A stretch of 64,000 nucleotides of DNA, taken from Streptomyces sp. NBC_00490 (GTDB taxonomy: Bacteria > Actinomycetota > Actinomycetes > Streptomycetales > Streptomycetaceae). The position numbers were made by a program, and so were the translations under genes. The stretch spans positions 8,370,001-8,434,000 of the forward strand of contig NZ_CP107869.1 in the NCBI RefSeq assembly GCF_036013645.1, in the 5' to 3' direction. Below, piece by piece: positions 35,487 through 44,726 of this stretch (positions within the stretch are counted from its first letter, which is position 1; every line of letters starts with the position of its first letter). The notes beneath the pieces are model-generated. The model made no database searches. It saw only the letters and a list, made by a program, of their open reading frames with translations, and was not told where the DNA came from.

Positions 35487-36719
35487 TCAGATCACCCCGC
35501 TCGACTTGAGCAGGCGCAATTCCTCGTCGCCGATGCCGAGTTCGCTGATGAGGATTTCCTCGGTGTGCTGGCCCAGGAGGGGGGAGGGGGTGATGTGGGT
35601 GGGGGAGTCGGAGAGTTTGAGGGGGTTGCCCACCGTGGTGAAACGTCCGCGCTCGGGATGCTCGACCTCCACGACGATCTCGTTCGCCGCGAGGGAGGGA
35701 TCCTCGATGATCTCCTTGGTGGACAGGATCGGCCCGCACGGAATGTTGTGGCTGTTGAGGCGTTCCAGGACCTGCCATTTGGGCAGGGTCGAGGTCCATT
35801 CCTCGATCAGCTGGAACATTTTGGCGAGTTTGGGAAGGCGGGCCTCGGGGGTGGCCCATTCCGGGTCGTCTGCGAGTTCGGGGCGGCCGATGAGTTCGGC
35901 GAGTGGCTGCCAGCCGACGGGCTGGACGATGACGTAGACGTAGTCGTTGGGCCCGCCCGGCGCACACCTGACCGCCCAGCCCGGCTGGCCGCCTCCCGAC
36001 GCGTTGCCGGAGCGCGGGACCTCCTCGGCGAAGTCCTCGTTCGGGTACTCCGCCAACGGGCCGTGTTCCAGGCGTTGTTGGTCGCGGAGTTTGACCCGGC
36101 ACAGGTTGAGCACGGCGTGCTGCATGGCCACGTTCACCCGCTGTCCGCGTCCGGTGTGCTCGCGCTGGAACAGGGCCGCCAGGATCCCCGCGACGGCGTG
36201 GATGCCGGTGCCGGAGTCGCCGATCTGCGCGCCGGTGGCCATCGGCGGCCCGTCCGCGAACCCGGTGGTCGCCATCGACCCGCCCATCGCCTGGGCCACC
36301 ACCTCATAGGCTTTGAAGCCGGTGTAGGGGCCTTCGCCGAAGCCTTTGATGGAGGCGAACACGATCCGCGGGTTGATCTCCCGGATCCGGTCCCAGGTGA
36401 ACCCCATCCGTTCCACCGCACCGGGCCCGAAGTTCTCCACCATCACATCCGAACGCCGGATCAGCCCGGTCAGCAGTTCCCTGCCCCGCTCGGACTTCAG
36501 GTTCAGCGTGACACTGCGCTTGTTGCAGTTGAGCATCGTGAAATACAGCGAGTCCACACCCGGCACATCCCGCAACTGCCGCCGCGTGATGTCCCCGCCC
36601 GGAGCCTCCACCTTCACCACATCCGCACCCAGCCACGCCAGCAACTGCGTCGCCGACGGACCCGACTGCACATGCGTCATATCCAGCACCCGCACACCCT
36701 CAAGAGCCCTCGTCGTCAC
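35487..36719 (-). CDS. Formyl-CoA:oxalate CoA-transferase-like protein, copy 1
   Basis: Family III CoA-transferase of 410 residues. It keeps Gln17 ([20 protein letters not shown]), the catalytic Asp ([19 protein letters not shown], equivalent to Asp169 of Oxalobacter Frc) and the glycine loop ([13 protein letters not shown]). These enzymes move CoA from formyl-CoA or succinyl-CoA to oxalate. The start is GTG with GAGGTGACC upstream. Codons 3-221 appear identical in DNA to copy 2 at 40745; later parts differ. It is divergent from sucC, with operator-like sites between them. Confidence 0.88.
   Translation of the reverse strand: MTTRALEGVRVLDMTHVQSGPSATQLLAWLGADVVKVEAPGGDITRRQLRDVPGVDSLYFTMLNCNKRSVTLNLKSERGRELLTGLIRRSDVMVENFGPGAVERMGFTWDRIREINPRIVFASIKGFGEGPYTGFKAYEVVAQAMGGSMATTGFADGPPMATGAQIGDSGTGIHAVAGILAALFQREHTGRGQRVNVAMQHAVLNLCRVKLRDQQRLEHGPLAEYPNEDFAEEVPRSGNASGGGQPGWAVRCAPGGPNDYVYVIVQPVGWQPLAELIGRPELADDPEWATPEARLPKLAKMFQLIEEWTSTLPKWQVLERLNSHNIPCGPILSTKEIIEDPSLAANEIVVEVEHPERGRFTTVGNPLKLSDSPTHITPSPLLGQHTEEILISELGIGDEELRLLKSSGVI
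36057..36713. repeat. Inverted repeat arm 1 (657 bp, inside frc copy 1)
   Basis: This segment reads, on the minus strand, the same as 40748-41404 on the plus strand. By eye I find no mismatch in the stretches compared, and frame-shifted translations over 333 and 288 bases are identical. The identity begins after the first two codons and stops abruptly at CACGGCCCG, where copy 1 continues TTGGCG and copy 2 CTGCCC. Confidence 0.9.
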
Positions 36720-36782
36720 AGGTCACCTCGCTTGTCCGTTGCCTTGAGCGTGATGGCGGCGCTGATCCTGAGCCGTGCTCGG

Positions 36783-36815
36783 TAGATTGCATACAGTCGA
36801 CGAATACTGTATGAA
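36783..36815. promoter_or_regulatory. Tandem operator-like sites between frc copy 1 and sucC
   Basis: TTGCATACAG at 36787-36796 and TACTGTATGA at 36804-36813 are inverted copies of the same half-site, about 17 bases apart, in the divergent 181-bp region. They match the GntR/FCD pattern seen across this cluster and could control both directions. Confidence 0.65.
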
Positions 36816-36900
36816 GATTGTTATCCCGCATCCCGTGGGTGATGTCCAGGGGTCGTGCACCACTTTTCAGACGCGACCCGATCGAGACGGGAGCCGAACC

Positions 36901-38031
36901 ATGGACCTGTACGAGCACCAGGCCCGCGGGCTCTTCGAGGAACACGGCATCCTCGTGCCGAGGGCGGAGGTCACCGACTCACCCAAGGAGGCGCGGGAGA
37001 TCGCGCGCAGGCTGGGCGGCCCCGCCGTCGTCAAGGCGCAGGTCAGGACCGGGGGACGGGGCAAGGCCGGCGGTGTGCGGCTCGCGACCGACCCGGCCGC
37101 GGCGGAACAGGCGGCCCGCCGGATCCTCGGCATGGACATCAAGGGCCACATCGTCGGCACGGTCATGCTGGCCCAACCGGTGGACATCGAGGCCGAGTTC
37201 TACGTCTCGTACGTCCTCGACCGCGCCGCGGGCCGCTTCCTCGCCATCGCCTCCGCCGAGGGTGGCGTGGAGATCGAGGAGGTCGCCGCCGCCCGCCCGG
37301 AGGCGGTCGCCCGTATACACATCGACCCGGCCGAAGGGGTCACCTCCGCCAAGGCGGGAGAGATCGCCGAGGCCGCGGGCCTCCCGCCGCAGACCGCCGA
37401 CGTCCTCGTACGGCTGTGGCAGGTACTGGTCCGCGAGGACGCCGTCCTCGTCGAGGTCAACCCGCTGGTCCGCACCCGGCAGGGACAGCTCCTCGCCCTC
37501 GACGGCAAGGTCACCCTCGACGACAACGCCCGCTTCCGCCAGGTCCGTTGGGGCGTCGAGGAGGCGGAGCACGGGAACGCGCTGGAGGCGGCCGCTGCCG
37601 CCAAGGGCCTCAACTACGTCAAGCTCGACGGCGAGGTCGGCATCATCGGCAACGGCGCGGGCCTGGTCATGTCGACCCTCGACGTGGTCGCCGGCTGCGG
37701 CGCCCGGCCCGCCAACTTCCTCGACATCGGAGGCGGGGCGTCCGCCCAGGTGATGGCCGACGGGCTGTCCGTCATCCTCTCGGACCCGGCGGTCAGGTCG
37801 GTGTTCGTCAACGTCTTCGGTGGGATCACCGCGTGCGACGCGGTCGCCGACGGGATCGTACGGGCCCTGGACACCGTCCAGTTGACCAAACCGCTCGTCG
37901 TACGCCTCGACGGCAACAACGCCGCCCGCGGTCGCGCCGTCCTCGACGCGCACGCCCATCCGCTGGTCCAGCAGGCCACCACCATGGACGGCGCCGCCCG
38001 CCGCGCTGCCCGACTCGCCGACACAGCCTGA
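36901..38031 (+). CDS. sucC: ADP-forming succinate-CoA ligase, beta subunit (second copy type)
   Basis: Protein of 376 residues. ATP-grasp features are [18 protein letters not shown] (nucleotide loop), VEVNPLVRT, the phosphate-loop [20 protein letters not shown] and [18 protein letters not shown]. With SucD it makes succinyl-CoA from succinate, CoA and ATP, or the reverse. Placement between two frc genes and control by oxalate-type operators suggest a dedicated role, such as supplying succinyl-CoA as CoA donor for oxalate. It could also accept another acid. ATG 36901 follows GGGAGC; sucD follows 11 bases on. Confidence 0.9.
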   Translation: MDLYEHQARGLFEEHGILVPRAEVTDSPKEAREIARRLGGPAVVKAQVRTGGRGKAGGVRLATDPAAAEQAARRILGMDIKGHIVGTVMLAQPVDIEAEFYVSYVLDRAAGRFLAIASAEGGVEIEEVAAARPEAVARIHIDPAEGVTSAKAGEIAEAAGLPPQTADVLVRLWQVLVREDAVLVEVNPLVRTRQGQLLALDGKVTLDDNARFRQVRWGVEEAEHGNALEAAAAAKGLNYVKLDGEVGIIGNGAGLVMSTLDVVAGCGARPANFLDIGGGASAQVMADGLSVILSDPAVRSVFVNVFGGITACDAVADGIVRALDTVQLTKPLVVRLDGNNAARGRAVLDAHAHPLVQQATTMDGAARRAARLADTA

Positions 38032-38042
38032 GGAGGCGGCAC

Positions 38043-38945
38043 ATGGCGATCTACCTCACCAAGGAGAGCAAGGTCCTCGTCCAGGGCATGACCGGCGGCG
38101 AGGGCATGAAGCACACCCGCCGCATGCTCGCGGCCGGCACGAACGTCGTCGGCGGCGTCAACCCGCGCAAGGCCGGCCGGACCGTCGACTTCGACGATCG
38201 TGCCGTACCTGTTTTCGGGTCGGTTGCCGACGGTATACAGTCGACCGGAGCCGATGTCACCGTCGTCTTCGTACCGCCCGCTTTCGCCAAGGCCGCCGTC
38301 ATCGAAGCCGCCGACGCCGGCATCGGGCTCGCCGTCGTCATCACCGAAGGCATCCCCGTCCACGACTCCGTCGCCTTCACCGCGTACGCGAAGGAGAAGG
38401 GCACCCGGATCATCGGCCCCAACTGTCCGGGCCTGATCACCCCCGGACAGTCCAACGCGGGCATCATCCCGGCCGACATCGCCAAACCCGGACGCATCGG
38501 CCTGGTCTCCAAGTCGGGCACGCTCACCTACCAACTCATGTACGAGCTGCGCGACATCGGCTTCACGACCTGTGTCGGCATCGGCGGCGACCCCGTCGTC
38601 GGCACCACCCACATCGACTGCCTGGCCGCGTTCCAGGACGACCCCGACACCGAACTCGTCGTACTCATCGGGGAGATCGGCGGCGACGCCGAGGAACGCG
38701 CGGCCGCGTACATCGAGCGGCACGTCGGAAAACCCGTCGTCGGCTACATCGCCGGATTCACCGCCCCCGAGGGAAAGACCATGGGACACGCGGGCGCCAT
38801 CGTGTCCGGTTCCTCGGGCACGGCGCAGGCCAAGAAGGAAGCGCTGGAAGCGGTCGGCGTCAAGGTCGGCGACACCCCGACCGAGACGGCCCGCCTCGTG
38901 CTCGACCTGCTGGCGGCCGACCAGGGCGCGGCCCGCAAGGCCTGA
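38043..38945 (+). CDS. sucD: Succinate-CoA ligase, alpha subunit
   Basis: Protein of 300 residues. The CoA-binding Rossmann start is [20 protein letters not shown] with [11 protein letters not shown], and the phosphorylated histidine is in [40 protein letters not shown] and [20 protein letters not shown] are further family motifs. It is in an operon with sucC and the aldehyde dehydrogenase. A GGTATACAGTC sequence, like the regulon operator, lies inside the gene at 38233-38243. Confidence 0.92.
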   Translation: MAIYLTKESKVLVQGMTGGEGMKHTRRMLAAGTNVVGGVNPRKAGRTVDFDDRAVPVFGSVADGIQSTGADVTVVFVPPAFAKAAVIEAADAGIGLAVVITEGIPVHDSVAFTAYAKEKGTRIIGPNCPGLITPGQSNAGIIPADIAKPGRIGLVSKSGTLTYQLMYELRDIGFTTCVGIGGDPVVGTTHIDCLAAFQDDPDTELVVLIGEIGGDAEERAAAYIERHVGKPVVGYIAGFTAPEGKTMGHAGAIVSGSSGTAQAKKEALEAVGVKVGDTPTETARLVLDLLAADQGAARKA

Positions 38946-38970
38946 TCACCCGGCGCCACCGAGTTCCTCC

Positions 38971-39008
38971 CTGTACACGCGACCACTCACCTGTACACGC
39001 GACCACTC
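38971..39008. repeat. Tandem direct repeat with TGTACAC core before aldehyde dehydrogenase gene
   Basis: CTGTACACGCGACCACTC occurs at 38971-38988 and again at 38991-39008, an exact 18-base repeat with a 20-base period (two helical turns). The core CTGTACAC resembles the CTGTATAC half-site found elsewhere. It sits in the 157-bp gap between sucD and the aldehyde dehydrogenase gene and may be a regulator site. Confidence 0.6.
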
Positions 39009-39102
39009 GTCGCACGGACCTGCCGTCCGCGGTTCCGCAGCACCTTCCGTGGATGCCAGGCACCCCCCGCCCCCGACTGTGCACCGAGAGCGGAGACACC
39101 GC

Positions 39103-40659
39103 ATGACAACCACCCTCAACTCCACCCCCCTCGTGGTGAAGTCCGGTACCACCTGGGACGACGCCTGGCGGCGCTGTCTCGCGGCCGCCCCCGAGGCCTT
39201 CCGTGACGACCGCGTCCTCAACCTCTGGAACGCCGCCTGGCAGGCGGACGGCCGGGCTCTGCCCGCCAGCAGCCCCGTCGACGGCAGCCCGATCGCCGGC
39301 CCGCCGCGGCTGGACCGCGAAGCCGCCCACCAGGCCGTCCGCGCCTCCCTCGACCAGCACCGCGCCTGGCGGCACATCCCGCTCCCAGAGCGCCGAGCCC
39401 GTGTCGCGGCCACCCTCGACGCCCTCGTCCAGCACCGCGAACTCCTCGCCCTGCTGCTCGTCTGGGAGATCGGCAAGCCGTGGCGGCTCGCCCAGGCGGA
39501 CGTCGACCGGGCCATCGACGGGGTGCGCTGGTACGTCGACGGCATCGAGCCGATGGTCGCCGGGCGGGCTCCGCTGGACGGCCCGGTGTCCAACATCGCC
39601 AGCTGGAACTACCCGATGAGCGTGCTCGTCCACGCCATGCTGATCCAAGCCCTGGCGGGCAACGCGGTCATCGCCAAGACCCCGACCGACGGCGGTGTCG
39701 CCTGTCTGACCCTGGCCTGCGCGCTGGCCGCCCGCGAAGGGATCCCCGTCACCCTGGTCAGCGGCAGCGGGAGCGAGCTGTCCGAGGCGCTGGTGCGGGC
39801 GCCCGAGATCGGCTGCGTCTCCTTCGTCGGCGGCCGAGACACCGGCGCCGCCGTGGCCACCGCCGTCGCCGACCTCGGCAAGCGCCATGTCCTCGAACAG
39901 GAGGGGCTCAACACCTGGGGCATCTGGAACCACTCGGACTGGGACGCCCTCGCCACCGTCATCCCCAAGCTCTTCGACTACGGCAAGCAACGCTGCACGG
40001 CGTACCCGCGTTTCGTGGTCCAGCGGGAGCTGTTCGACGACTTCCTGGCCGCCTACCTCCCCGCGGTGCGCACCCTCAAGGTCGGCCACCCGCTCGCCGT
40101 CGCCCGGGCCGACGACCCCTACCCGGCACTGGACTTCGGCCCGGTGATCAACGCGGCCAAGGCGAAGGACCTGCACGACCAGGTCGCCGAGGCCATCGCC
40201 CGCGGCGCCGTCCCCCTGCACCGGGCCAGTGAGAGCGACGCCCGATTCCTGCCCGGCCAGGACACCTCGGCGTACGTCCAGCCCGTCACGCTCCTCAACC
40301 CGCCGCCGTCCTCGCCGCTGCACCACGCGGAACCGTTCGGCCCGGTCGACACCATCGTCCTGGTCGACACCGAGGCGGAGCTGCTGGCCGCGATGAACGC
40401 CTCCAACGGCGCGCTGGTGGCGACGCTGTCCACGGACGACCGGTCCACCTTCGACCGGCTCGCCCCGCAGATCCGGGCGTTCAAGGTCGGCCACGGCACG
40501 CCGCGCTCGCGGGGCGACCGCGACGAACTGTTCGGCGGGTTCGGCGCGTCCTGGCGCGGCGCGTTCGTCGGCGGCGAGCTGCTGGTGCGCGCCGTGACCC
40601 AGGGCCCGGCGGGGGAGCGGCTGCCCGGGAACTTCCCCGAGTACCAGCTCATGCCGTGA
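39103..40659 (+). CDS. Aldehyde dehydrogenase family protein (divergent)
   Basis: Protein of 518 residues of the NAD(P)-dependent ALDH superfamily. The region of the usual 'PWNFP' motif reads [20 protein letters not shown], the cofactor strand [10 protein letters not shown], the 'ELGGK' position [10 protein letters not shown], and the catalytic Cys lies in [15 protein letters not shown] with the late Glu in [20 protein letters not shown]. Several motifs are unlike ordinary ALDHs. The substrate could be a semialdehyde, glyoxylate or a CoA-acylating reaction. ATG 39103 follows GAGAGCGGAG. It ends 85 bases before frc copy 2. Confidence 0.82.
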   Translation: MTTTLNSTPLVVKSGTTWDDAWRRCLAAAPEAFRDDRVLNLWNAAWQADGRALPASSPVDGSPIAGPPRLDREAAHQAVRASLDQHRAWRHIPLPERRARVAATLDALVQHRELLALLLVWEIGKPWRLAQADVDRAIDGVRWYVDGIEPMVAGRAPLDGPVSNIASWNYPMSVLVHAMLIQALAGNAVIAKTPTDGGVACLTLACALAAREGIPVTLVSGSGSELSEALVRAPEIGCVSFVGGRDTGAAVATAVADLGKRHVLEQEGLNTWGIWNHSDWDALATVIPKLFDYGKQRCTAYPRFVVQRELFDDFLAAYLPAVRTLKVGHPLAVARADDPYPALDFGPVINAAKAKDLHDQVAEAIARGAVPLHRASESDARFLPGQDTSAYVQPVTLLNPPPSSPLHHAEPFGPVDTIVLVDTEAELLAAMNASNGALVATLSTDDRSTFDRLAPQIRAFKVGHGTPRSRGDRDELFGGFGASWRGAFVGGELLVRAVTQGPAGERLPGNFPEYQLMP

Positions 40660-40744
40660 CCGGCGGCCGAGGGCGGCGTCCGCGCGAGGGCGCCGTCCTC
40701 GGGACAGCGTGTGCAGACGTCGACGTACGAATGAGGTGGCGATC

Positions 40745-41974
40745 ATGACGAGGGCTCTTGAGGGTGTGCGGGTGCTGGATATGACGCATGTGCAGTCGGG
40801 TCCGTCGGCGACGCAGTTGCTGGCGTGGCTGGGTGCGGATGTGGTGAAGGTGGAGGCTCCGGGCGGGGACATCACGCGGCGGCAGTTGCGGGATGTGCCG
40901 GGTGTGGACTCGCTGTATTTCACGATGCTCAACTGCAACAAGCGCAGTGTCACGCTGAACCTGAAGTCCGAGCGGGGCAGGGAACTGCTGACCGGGCTGA
41001 TCCGGCGTTCGGATGTGATGGTGGAGAACTTCGGGCCCGGTGCGGTGGAACGGATGGGGTTCACCTGGGACCGGATCCGGGAGATCAACCCGCGGATCGT
41101 GTTCGCCTCCATCAAAGGCTTCGGCGAAGGCCCCTACACCGGCTTCAAAGCCTATGAGGTGGTGGCCCAGGCGATGGGCGGGTCGATGGCGACCACCGGG
41201 TTCGCGGACGGGCCGCCGATGGCCACCGGCGCGCAGATCGGCGACTCCGGCACCGGCATCCACGCCGTCGCGGGGATCCTGGCGGCCCTGTTCCAGCGCG
41301 AGCACACCGGACGCGGACAGCGGGTGAACGTGGCCATGCAGCACGCCGTGCTCAACCTGTGCCGGGTCAAACTCCGCGACCAACAACGCCTGGAACACGG
41401 CCCGCTGCCCGAATACCCCGGCGACGACTTCTCTGATGACGTCCCGCGCTCCGGCAACGCGTCGGGAGGCGGCCAGCCCGGCTGGGCCGTCAAATGCGCG
41501 CCCGGCGGGCCCAACGACTACGTCTACGTCATCGTCCAGCCCGTCGGCTGGCCACCCCTGGCCCACCTGATCGGCCGCCCCGAACTGGCCGACGACCCGG
41601 AATGGGCCACCCCCGAAGCCCGCCTTCCCAAACTCGCCAAAATGTTCCAGCTCATCGAGGAATGGACCGCCACTCTGCCCAAATGGCAGGTCCTCCACCA
41701 GCTGAACACACACGACATCCCCTGCGGACCGATCCTGTCCACCAAAGAAATCATCGAGGACCCCTCGCTGGCCGCCAACGAGATCGTCGTGGAGGTCGAC
41801 CACCCCCAACGCGGACGGTTCACCACCGTCGGCAACCCCCTCAAACTCTCCGACTCCCCCACCCACATCACCCCCTCCCCCCTCCTGGGCCAGCACACCG
41901 AGGAAATCCTCATCGGCGAACTCGGCATCGAGAAAGCGGAGTTGCCGCTCCTCAAGGCACAGGGCGTGATCTGA
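40745..41974 (+). CDS. Formyl-CoA:oxalate CoA-transferase-like protein, copy 2
   Basis: Family III CoA-transferase of 409 residues, nearly the same protein as copy 1. Gln (HVQSGPS), Asp ([10 protein letters not shown]) and glycine loop (SGGGQPGW) are intact, so both copies should be active. Codons 2-220 are identical in DNA to copy 1, and the remainder differs by many substitutions (for example [17 protein letters not shown] against [17 protein letters not shown]). ATG 40745 follows GAGGTGGCG. It is the last gene of the sucC-sucD-aldh-frc run, followed 101 bases on by a carbonic anhydrase gene. Confidence 0.88.
   Translation: MTRALEGVRVLDMTHVQSGPSATQLLAWLGADVVKVEAPGGDITRRQLRDVPGVDSLYFTMLNCNKRSVTLNLKSERGRELLTGLIRRSDVMVENFGPGAVERMGFTWDRIREINPRIVFASIKGFGEGPYTGFKAYEVVAQAMGGSMATTGFADGPPMATGAQIGDSGTGIHAVAGILAALFQREHTGRGQRVNVAMQHAVLNLCRVKLRDQQRLEHGPLPEYPGDDFSDDVPRSGNASGGGQPGWAVKCAPGGPNDYVYVIVQPVGWPPLAHLIGRPELADDPEWATPEARLPKLAKMFQLIEEWTATLPKWQVLHQLNTHDIPCGPILSTKEIIEDPSLAANEIVVEVDHPQRGRFTTVGNPLKLSDSPTHITPSPLLGQHTEEILIGELGIEKAELPLLKAQGVI
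40748..41404. repeat. Inverted repeat arm 2 (657 bp, inside frc copy 2)
   Basis: Partner of 36057-36713 in opposite orientation. The arms enclose about 4 kb (sucC, sucD, aldehyde dehydrogenase). Homologous recombination between them would invert that segment and swap the 3' halves of the two frc genes. Confidence 0.9.
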
Positions 41975-42075
41975 CCGACGGCGGTCCACGCCCCTTCCAC
42001 TCCGTCCCGGGCGAGCCGCGACCGCTCCCCGGGACGGTTTCCGTGAGTACCCGAACCGGAGTGAGGTAGCCCAGC

Positions 42076-42612
42076 ATGTCGACCCACGCATCCCGTACCG
42101 CCCCGCCCGTCGGCGACTCCGTCATCGACCGGCTCGTGGAGTCCAACCGCGCCTACGCCGCAGGGTTCGTGGACCCGGGCATGGACGCCCGTCCGGTCCT
42201 GCGCGTGGCCGTCGTGGCCTGCATGGACGCCCGTATCGATCTGCACGCCGCGCTCGGCCTGCAACTCGGCGACTGCCACACCGTCCGCAACGCCGGCGGT
42301 GTGGTCACCGACGACACCATCCGCTCCCTGACGATCAGTCAGCGAGCCCTGGGTACCCGCAGTGTCGTCCTCATCCACCACACCGGCTGCGGTCTGCAGA
42401 CGCTGACCGAGGAGTTCCGGCACGAGCTGGAGATGGAGGTGGGGCAGCGGCCGGCGTGGGCGGTGGAGGCCTTCCGGGACGTCGACCAGGACGTACGGCA
42501 GTCCATACGGCGAGTACGCACCTCCCCGTTCCTGCCGCACACCGACGACGTGCGCGGTTTCGTCTTCGACGTGACGTCGGGACTGCTGCGGGAGATAGAC
42601 GCGGAGGCCTGA
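42076..42612 (+). CDS. Beta-class carbonic anhydrase
   Basis: Protein of 178 residues. Zinc ligands and the catalytic Asp-Arg pair are visible in VVACMDARIDLHAALGLQLG and VLIHHTGCGLQTLTEEFRHE; RNAGGVVTDDTIRSL is the conserved central motif. It interconverts CO2 and bicarbonate. Oxalate breakdown releases one CO2 from oxalyl-CoA and one from formate, so placing this enzyme here fits CO2/pH handling. ATG 42076. Confidence 0.88.
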   Translation: MSTHASRTAPPVGDSVIDRLVESNRAYAAGFVDPGMDARPVLRVAVVACMDARIDLHAALGLQLGDCHTVRNAGGVVTDDTIRSLTISQRALGTRSVVLIHHTGCGLQTLTEEFRHELEMEVGQRPAWAVEAFRDVDQDVRQSIRRVRTSPFLPHTDDVRGFVFDVTSGLLREIDAEA

Positions 42613-42643
42613 ACCGGTCCAGGGGCCGTGGGAGTATCCCGGC

Positions 42644-42877
42644 ATGCGCCTGACAGCTGACGGGGCCACGCCGATCCCGCGTTCGGTATGGGCGGAGGAT
42701 CTCGAGACCGACGACGGCCACGCCTTCGAACTTGTGCGCCCGCTCTTCCTGACCGCGGGTGATCGCATCGGGTTCGAGGGCGGCGTCCTCGTCGTCGTGC
42801 GGCCCGGCGGAGCTCGGCTGACGGCGGAGGGCAGTTGGTCCACTCGGTGCGGCCCGGGAGGCGGAAGCCGCCGGTAG
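42644..42877 (+). CDS. Small hypothetical protein
   Basis: Frame of 77 codons with coding-like third-position GC. The peptide has a beta-rich core (HAFELVRPLFLTAGDRIGFE, GGVLVVVRPGGARLTAEG) and a basic tail. No family recognised. The ATG at 42644 is 32 bases after the carbonic anhydrase stop, with a weak GGAG upstream. It may be a real small gene or a spurious frame. Confidence 0.4.
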   Translation: MRLTADGATPIPRSVWAEDLETDDGHAFELVRPLFLTAGDRIGFEGGVLVVVRPGGARLTAEGSWSTRCGPGGGSRR

Positions 42878-42985
42878 GCGCTCGGCGGGAGTACGGTCCC
42901 GGTCCGCCCACGCGGTCCGCCCACGCGGTCCTCCCGGCTCGCCCCTGTTCTCGAAGCCGGGCCGGCCTCGACCCGCGCCCCGTCG

Positions 42986-43678
42986 TCACGCGCCCCGGCC
43001 GGCCATCGCGGCGATCTGCTCGCAGTAGAAGTCGGTCGTGTTCGCGGTGTGCCGGCGCATGAGCTCCTCGGCGCCCTCGGGGTCGCGGTCGGCGATGGCC
43101 TCGATGATCAGAGCGTGCTCGCTCCAGGCGTCCGTGCCGCGGGGCTTGGCGATGGGCATGTAGTACCAGCGCACACGCCGGTCCACCTGGGGGATGAGCT
43201 CGGCGAGGACCGCGTTGCGCGAGAGGTGGGTGATGTGGGCGTGGAGGGCGGCGTTCGCCTCCACGATGGCCCGGGCGTCACCGGCCGCGAGCGCGGTGAG
43301 GCCGGTCCGCTGCAGTTCCCGCAGCCGGGCGACGTCGGCGGGAGTGGCGTGCTGGGCGGCCCCGCGCGCGGAGTGGGTCTCCAGGACGGCCCGCACGCTG
43401 AGGAGTTGGGCGCACTCCTCGGCGGTGGGGCAGTGCACGAAGGCGCCCTGGGCGGGGCGCAGGTCGACCCAGCCGGCGGTGTGGAGCCGTTGGAGAGCTT
43501 CGCGGATGGGCTGGCGGCTGACGCCGAGGTGTTCGGCGAGGTCGGCCTCGACGAGGTGCTGGCCGGGCTTGAGCGAACCGTTGATGATCAGCTCGGTCAG
43601 GGCGTCGTAGACCGCCTGGCGCAGTGGGGCGGGCCGCGCGATCGGGCCGCGGGCTGCCACGGTGGGTGTGTCGGGCAT
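42986..43678 (-). CDS. GntR-family regulator, FCD type
   Basis: Protein of 230 residues. The HTH is LRQAVYDALTELIINGSLKP with HLGVSRQPIREALQRLHTAG; the FCD domain contains NAALHAHITHLSRNAVLAEL and RRHTANTTDFYCEQIA with the metal-binding His residues. It is a close paralog of the gntR at 44727 and more distant from those at 16312 and 58901. It is divergent from the acyl-CoA dehydrogenase-like gene, with dyads of the shared operator type between. ATG 43678 follows GAGGGAGAGG. Confidence 0.88.
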   Translation of the reverse strand: MPDTPTVAARGPIARPAPLRQAVYDALTELIINGSLKPGQHLVEADLAEHLGVSRQPIREALQRLHTAGWVDLRPAQGAFVHCPTAEECAQLLSVRAVLETHSARGAAQHATPADVARLRELQRTGLTALAAGDARAIVEANAALHAHITHLSRNAVLAELIPQVDRRVRWYYMPIAKPRGTDAWSEHALIIEAIADRDPEGAEELMRRHTANTTDFYCEQIAAMAGRGA

Positions 43679-43725
43679 GGACCCTCTCCCTCGTTCGACT
43701 GCGGTCGGCAAACATCGACTACGGG

Positions 43726-43844
43726 ATACTGAGTTTAGTATGCAATAGACATTCCCGTGCGGCCTGCGTCGCGGACTCCCGGAAATTGCCTCGGCGCACC
43801 TCTGGTGCCGATCGAGCAAGGGATGCAAAATACTGTATGCAATC
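43726..43844. promoter_or_regulatory. Two operator-like dyads in the gntR / acyl-CoA dehydrogenase divergent region
   Basis: ATACT (43726-43730) and AGTAT (43737-43741) form a dyad continuing TGCAAT; the second site is ATACTGTATGCAAT at 43830-43843, whose ATACTGTAT core is itself symmetric. Both share the half-site GCATA(C)AGTAT with sites at 36.8, 45.5 and 51.0 kb. Confidence 0.65.
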
Positions 43845-43895
43845 CTCGTCGCCGCCTGACAGCGGACCGGACAACGCTCCCGAGGGGGTCACTCC

Positions 43896-44684
43896 GTGTC
43901 GTACCGCACCACGCTCGCTGAAGTCCTCACCCGTGCCGTCGCGCCCTGCGCCGAACTGACCGGTGCGGAAGGCAGGTTCCCCCGGGGCGCCGTGACGGCC
44001 CTCGGGGCCACCGGGCTACTGGGACTCACCGTCGCCACCGAGTTCGGCGGCGCCGGCCTCGGGCTGCCGGAAGCCGCCGAGGTGGTGGCGCGGACCGCGC
44101 GCGTCTGCCCCGCCACGTCGACCGTGCTCCAGGCCCACTACGCCGCGGTCGCCGTCATCGAGCCGTACGGCAGTGACTGGGTACGCGGAGAGATCGCCGC
44201 CGGACGCCATCTCGCCAGCCTCGCCCTCGCAGAGGACGGCACGGGCGGGTGCGGGGAGGAGGCCCAACTCCTCACGCCACGCTGCACCGCAGTCCGTTCC
44301 GGTGGCGTGGTCGCGCTGCGTGCGCGCAAACGCCAGGTGGTCGCGGCCGGGGAGGCCGACAGCTACCTCTGGTCCTCCCGCCCGCTCGGCGCGCGGGACG
44401 GTCTGAGTCTCTGGGGGGTTCCGGCGCACGCCCCGGACCTGTTCGTCCCGGCCCGGCCGGACAGCGTGGCGCCGTCCGGCAGCGCGACCTCCACCGTGCT
44501 CGCCGATCCGGTGCTGGTGCCCGCCGACGCGATGCTCGGCGAGGACGGCGGCGGGCTCGACATCGTGCTGCGTACGGTCCTGCCCTGGCTGCTGGAGCTG
44601 CGGGCCGCCGCCGGCGCGGAGGGGCCGCGTCTCGTGGCCGCCGACGTGGTGCGCCGGCCCGTGGAATCCCTCGCCCCGTCCTGA
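43896..44684 (+). CDS. Truncated acyl-CoA dehydrogenase-like protein
   Basis: Protein of 262 residues. The N-terminal helical domain (VTALGATGLLGLTVATEFGG, AGLGLPEAAEVVARTARVCP) and middle beta domain (HLASLALAEDGTGG, SATSTVLADPVLVPADAMLG) match acyl-CoA dehydrogenases, but the C-terminal four-helix domain with the catalytic Glu and much of the FAD/CoA site is missing; normal enzymes have about 380 residues. It therefore cannot be a standard dehydrogenase. It may bind acyl-CoA, or be a decaying gene. GTG start at 43896, divergent from gntR. Confidence 0.7.
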   Translation: MSYRTTLAEVLTRAVAPCAELTGAEGRFPRGAVTALGATGLLGLTVATEFGGAGLGLPEAAEVVARTARVCPATSTVLQAHYAAVAVIEPYGSDWVRGEIAAGRHLASLALAEDGTGGCGEEAQLLTPRCTAVRSGGVVALRARKRQVVAAGEADSYLWSSRPLGARDGLSLWGVPAHAPDLFVPARPDSVAPSGSATSTVLADPVLVPADAMLGEDGGGLDIVLRTVLPWLLELRAAAGAEGPRLVAADVVRRPVESLAPS

Positions 44685-44726
44685 ACTCCCACCCGGGGAA
44701 GGCCCCTTCAGGGGCGGCCCGTGCGG

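Noticed and set aside
40709..40744. Start of frc copy 2 at 40709
   Set aside because: It would add residues [12 protein letters not shown] not found in copy 1; the ATG at 40745 has GAGGTGGCG upstream and aligns with copy 1.
44702..44715. GCCCC-TTCA-GGGGC hairpin after the acyl-CoA dehydrogenase-like gene
   Set aside because: Only a 5-bp stem with mismatched flanks; too weak to call a terminator.
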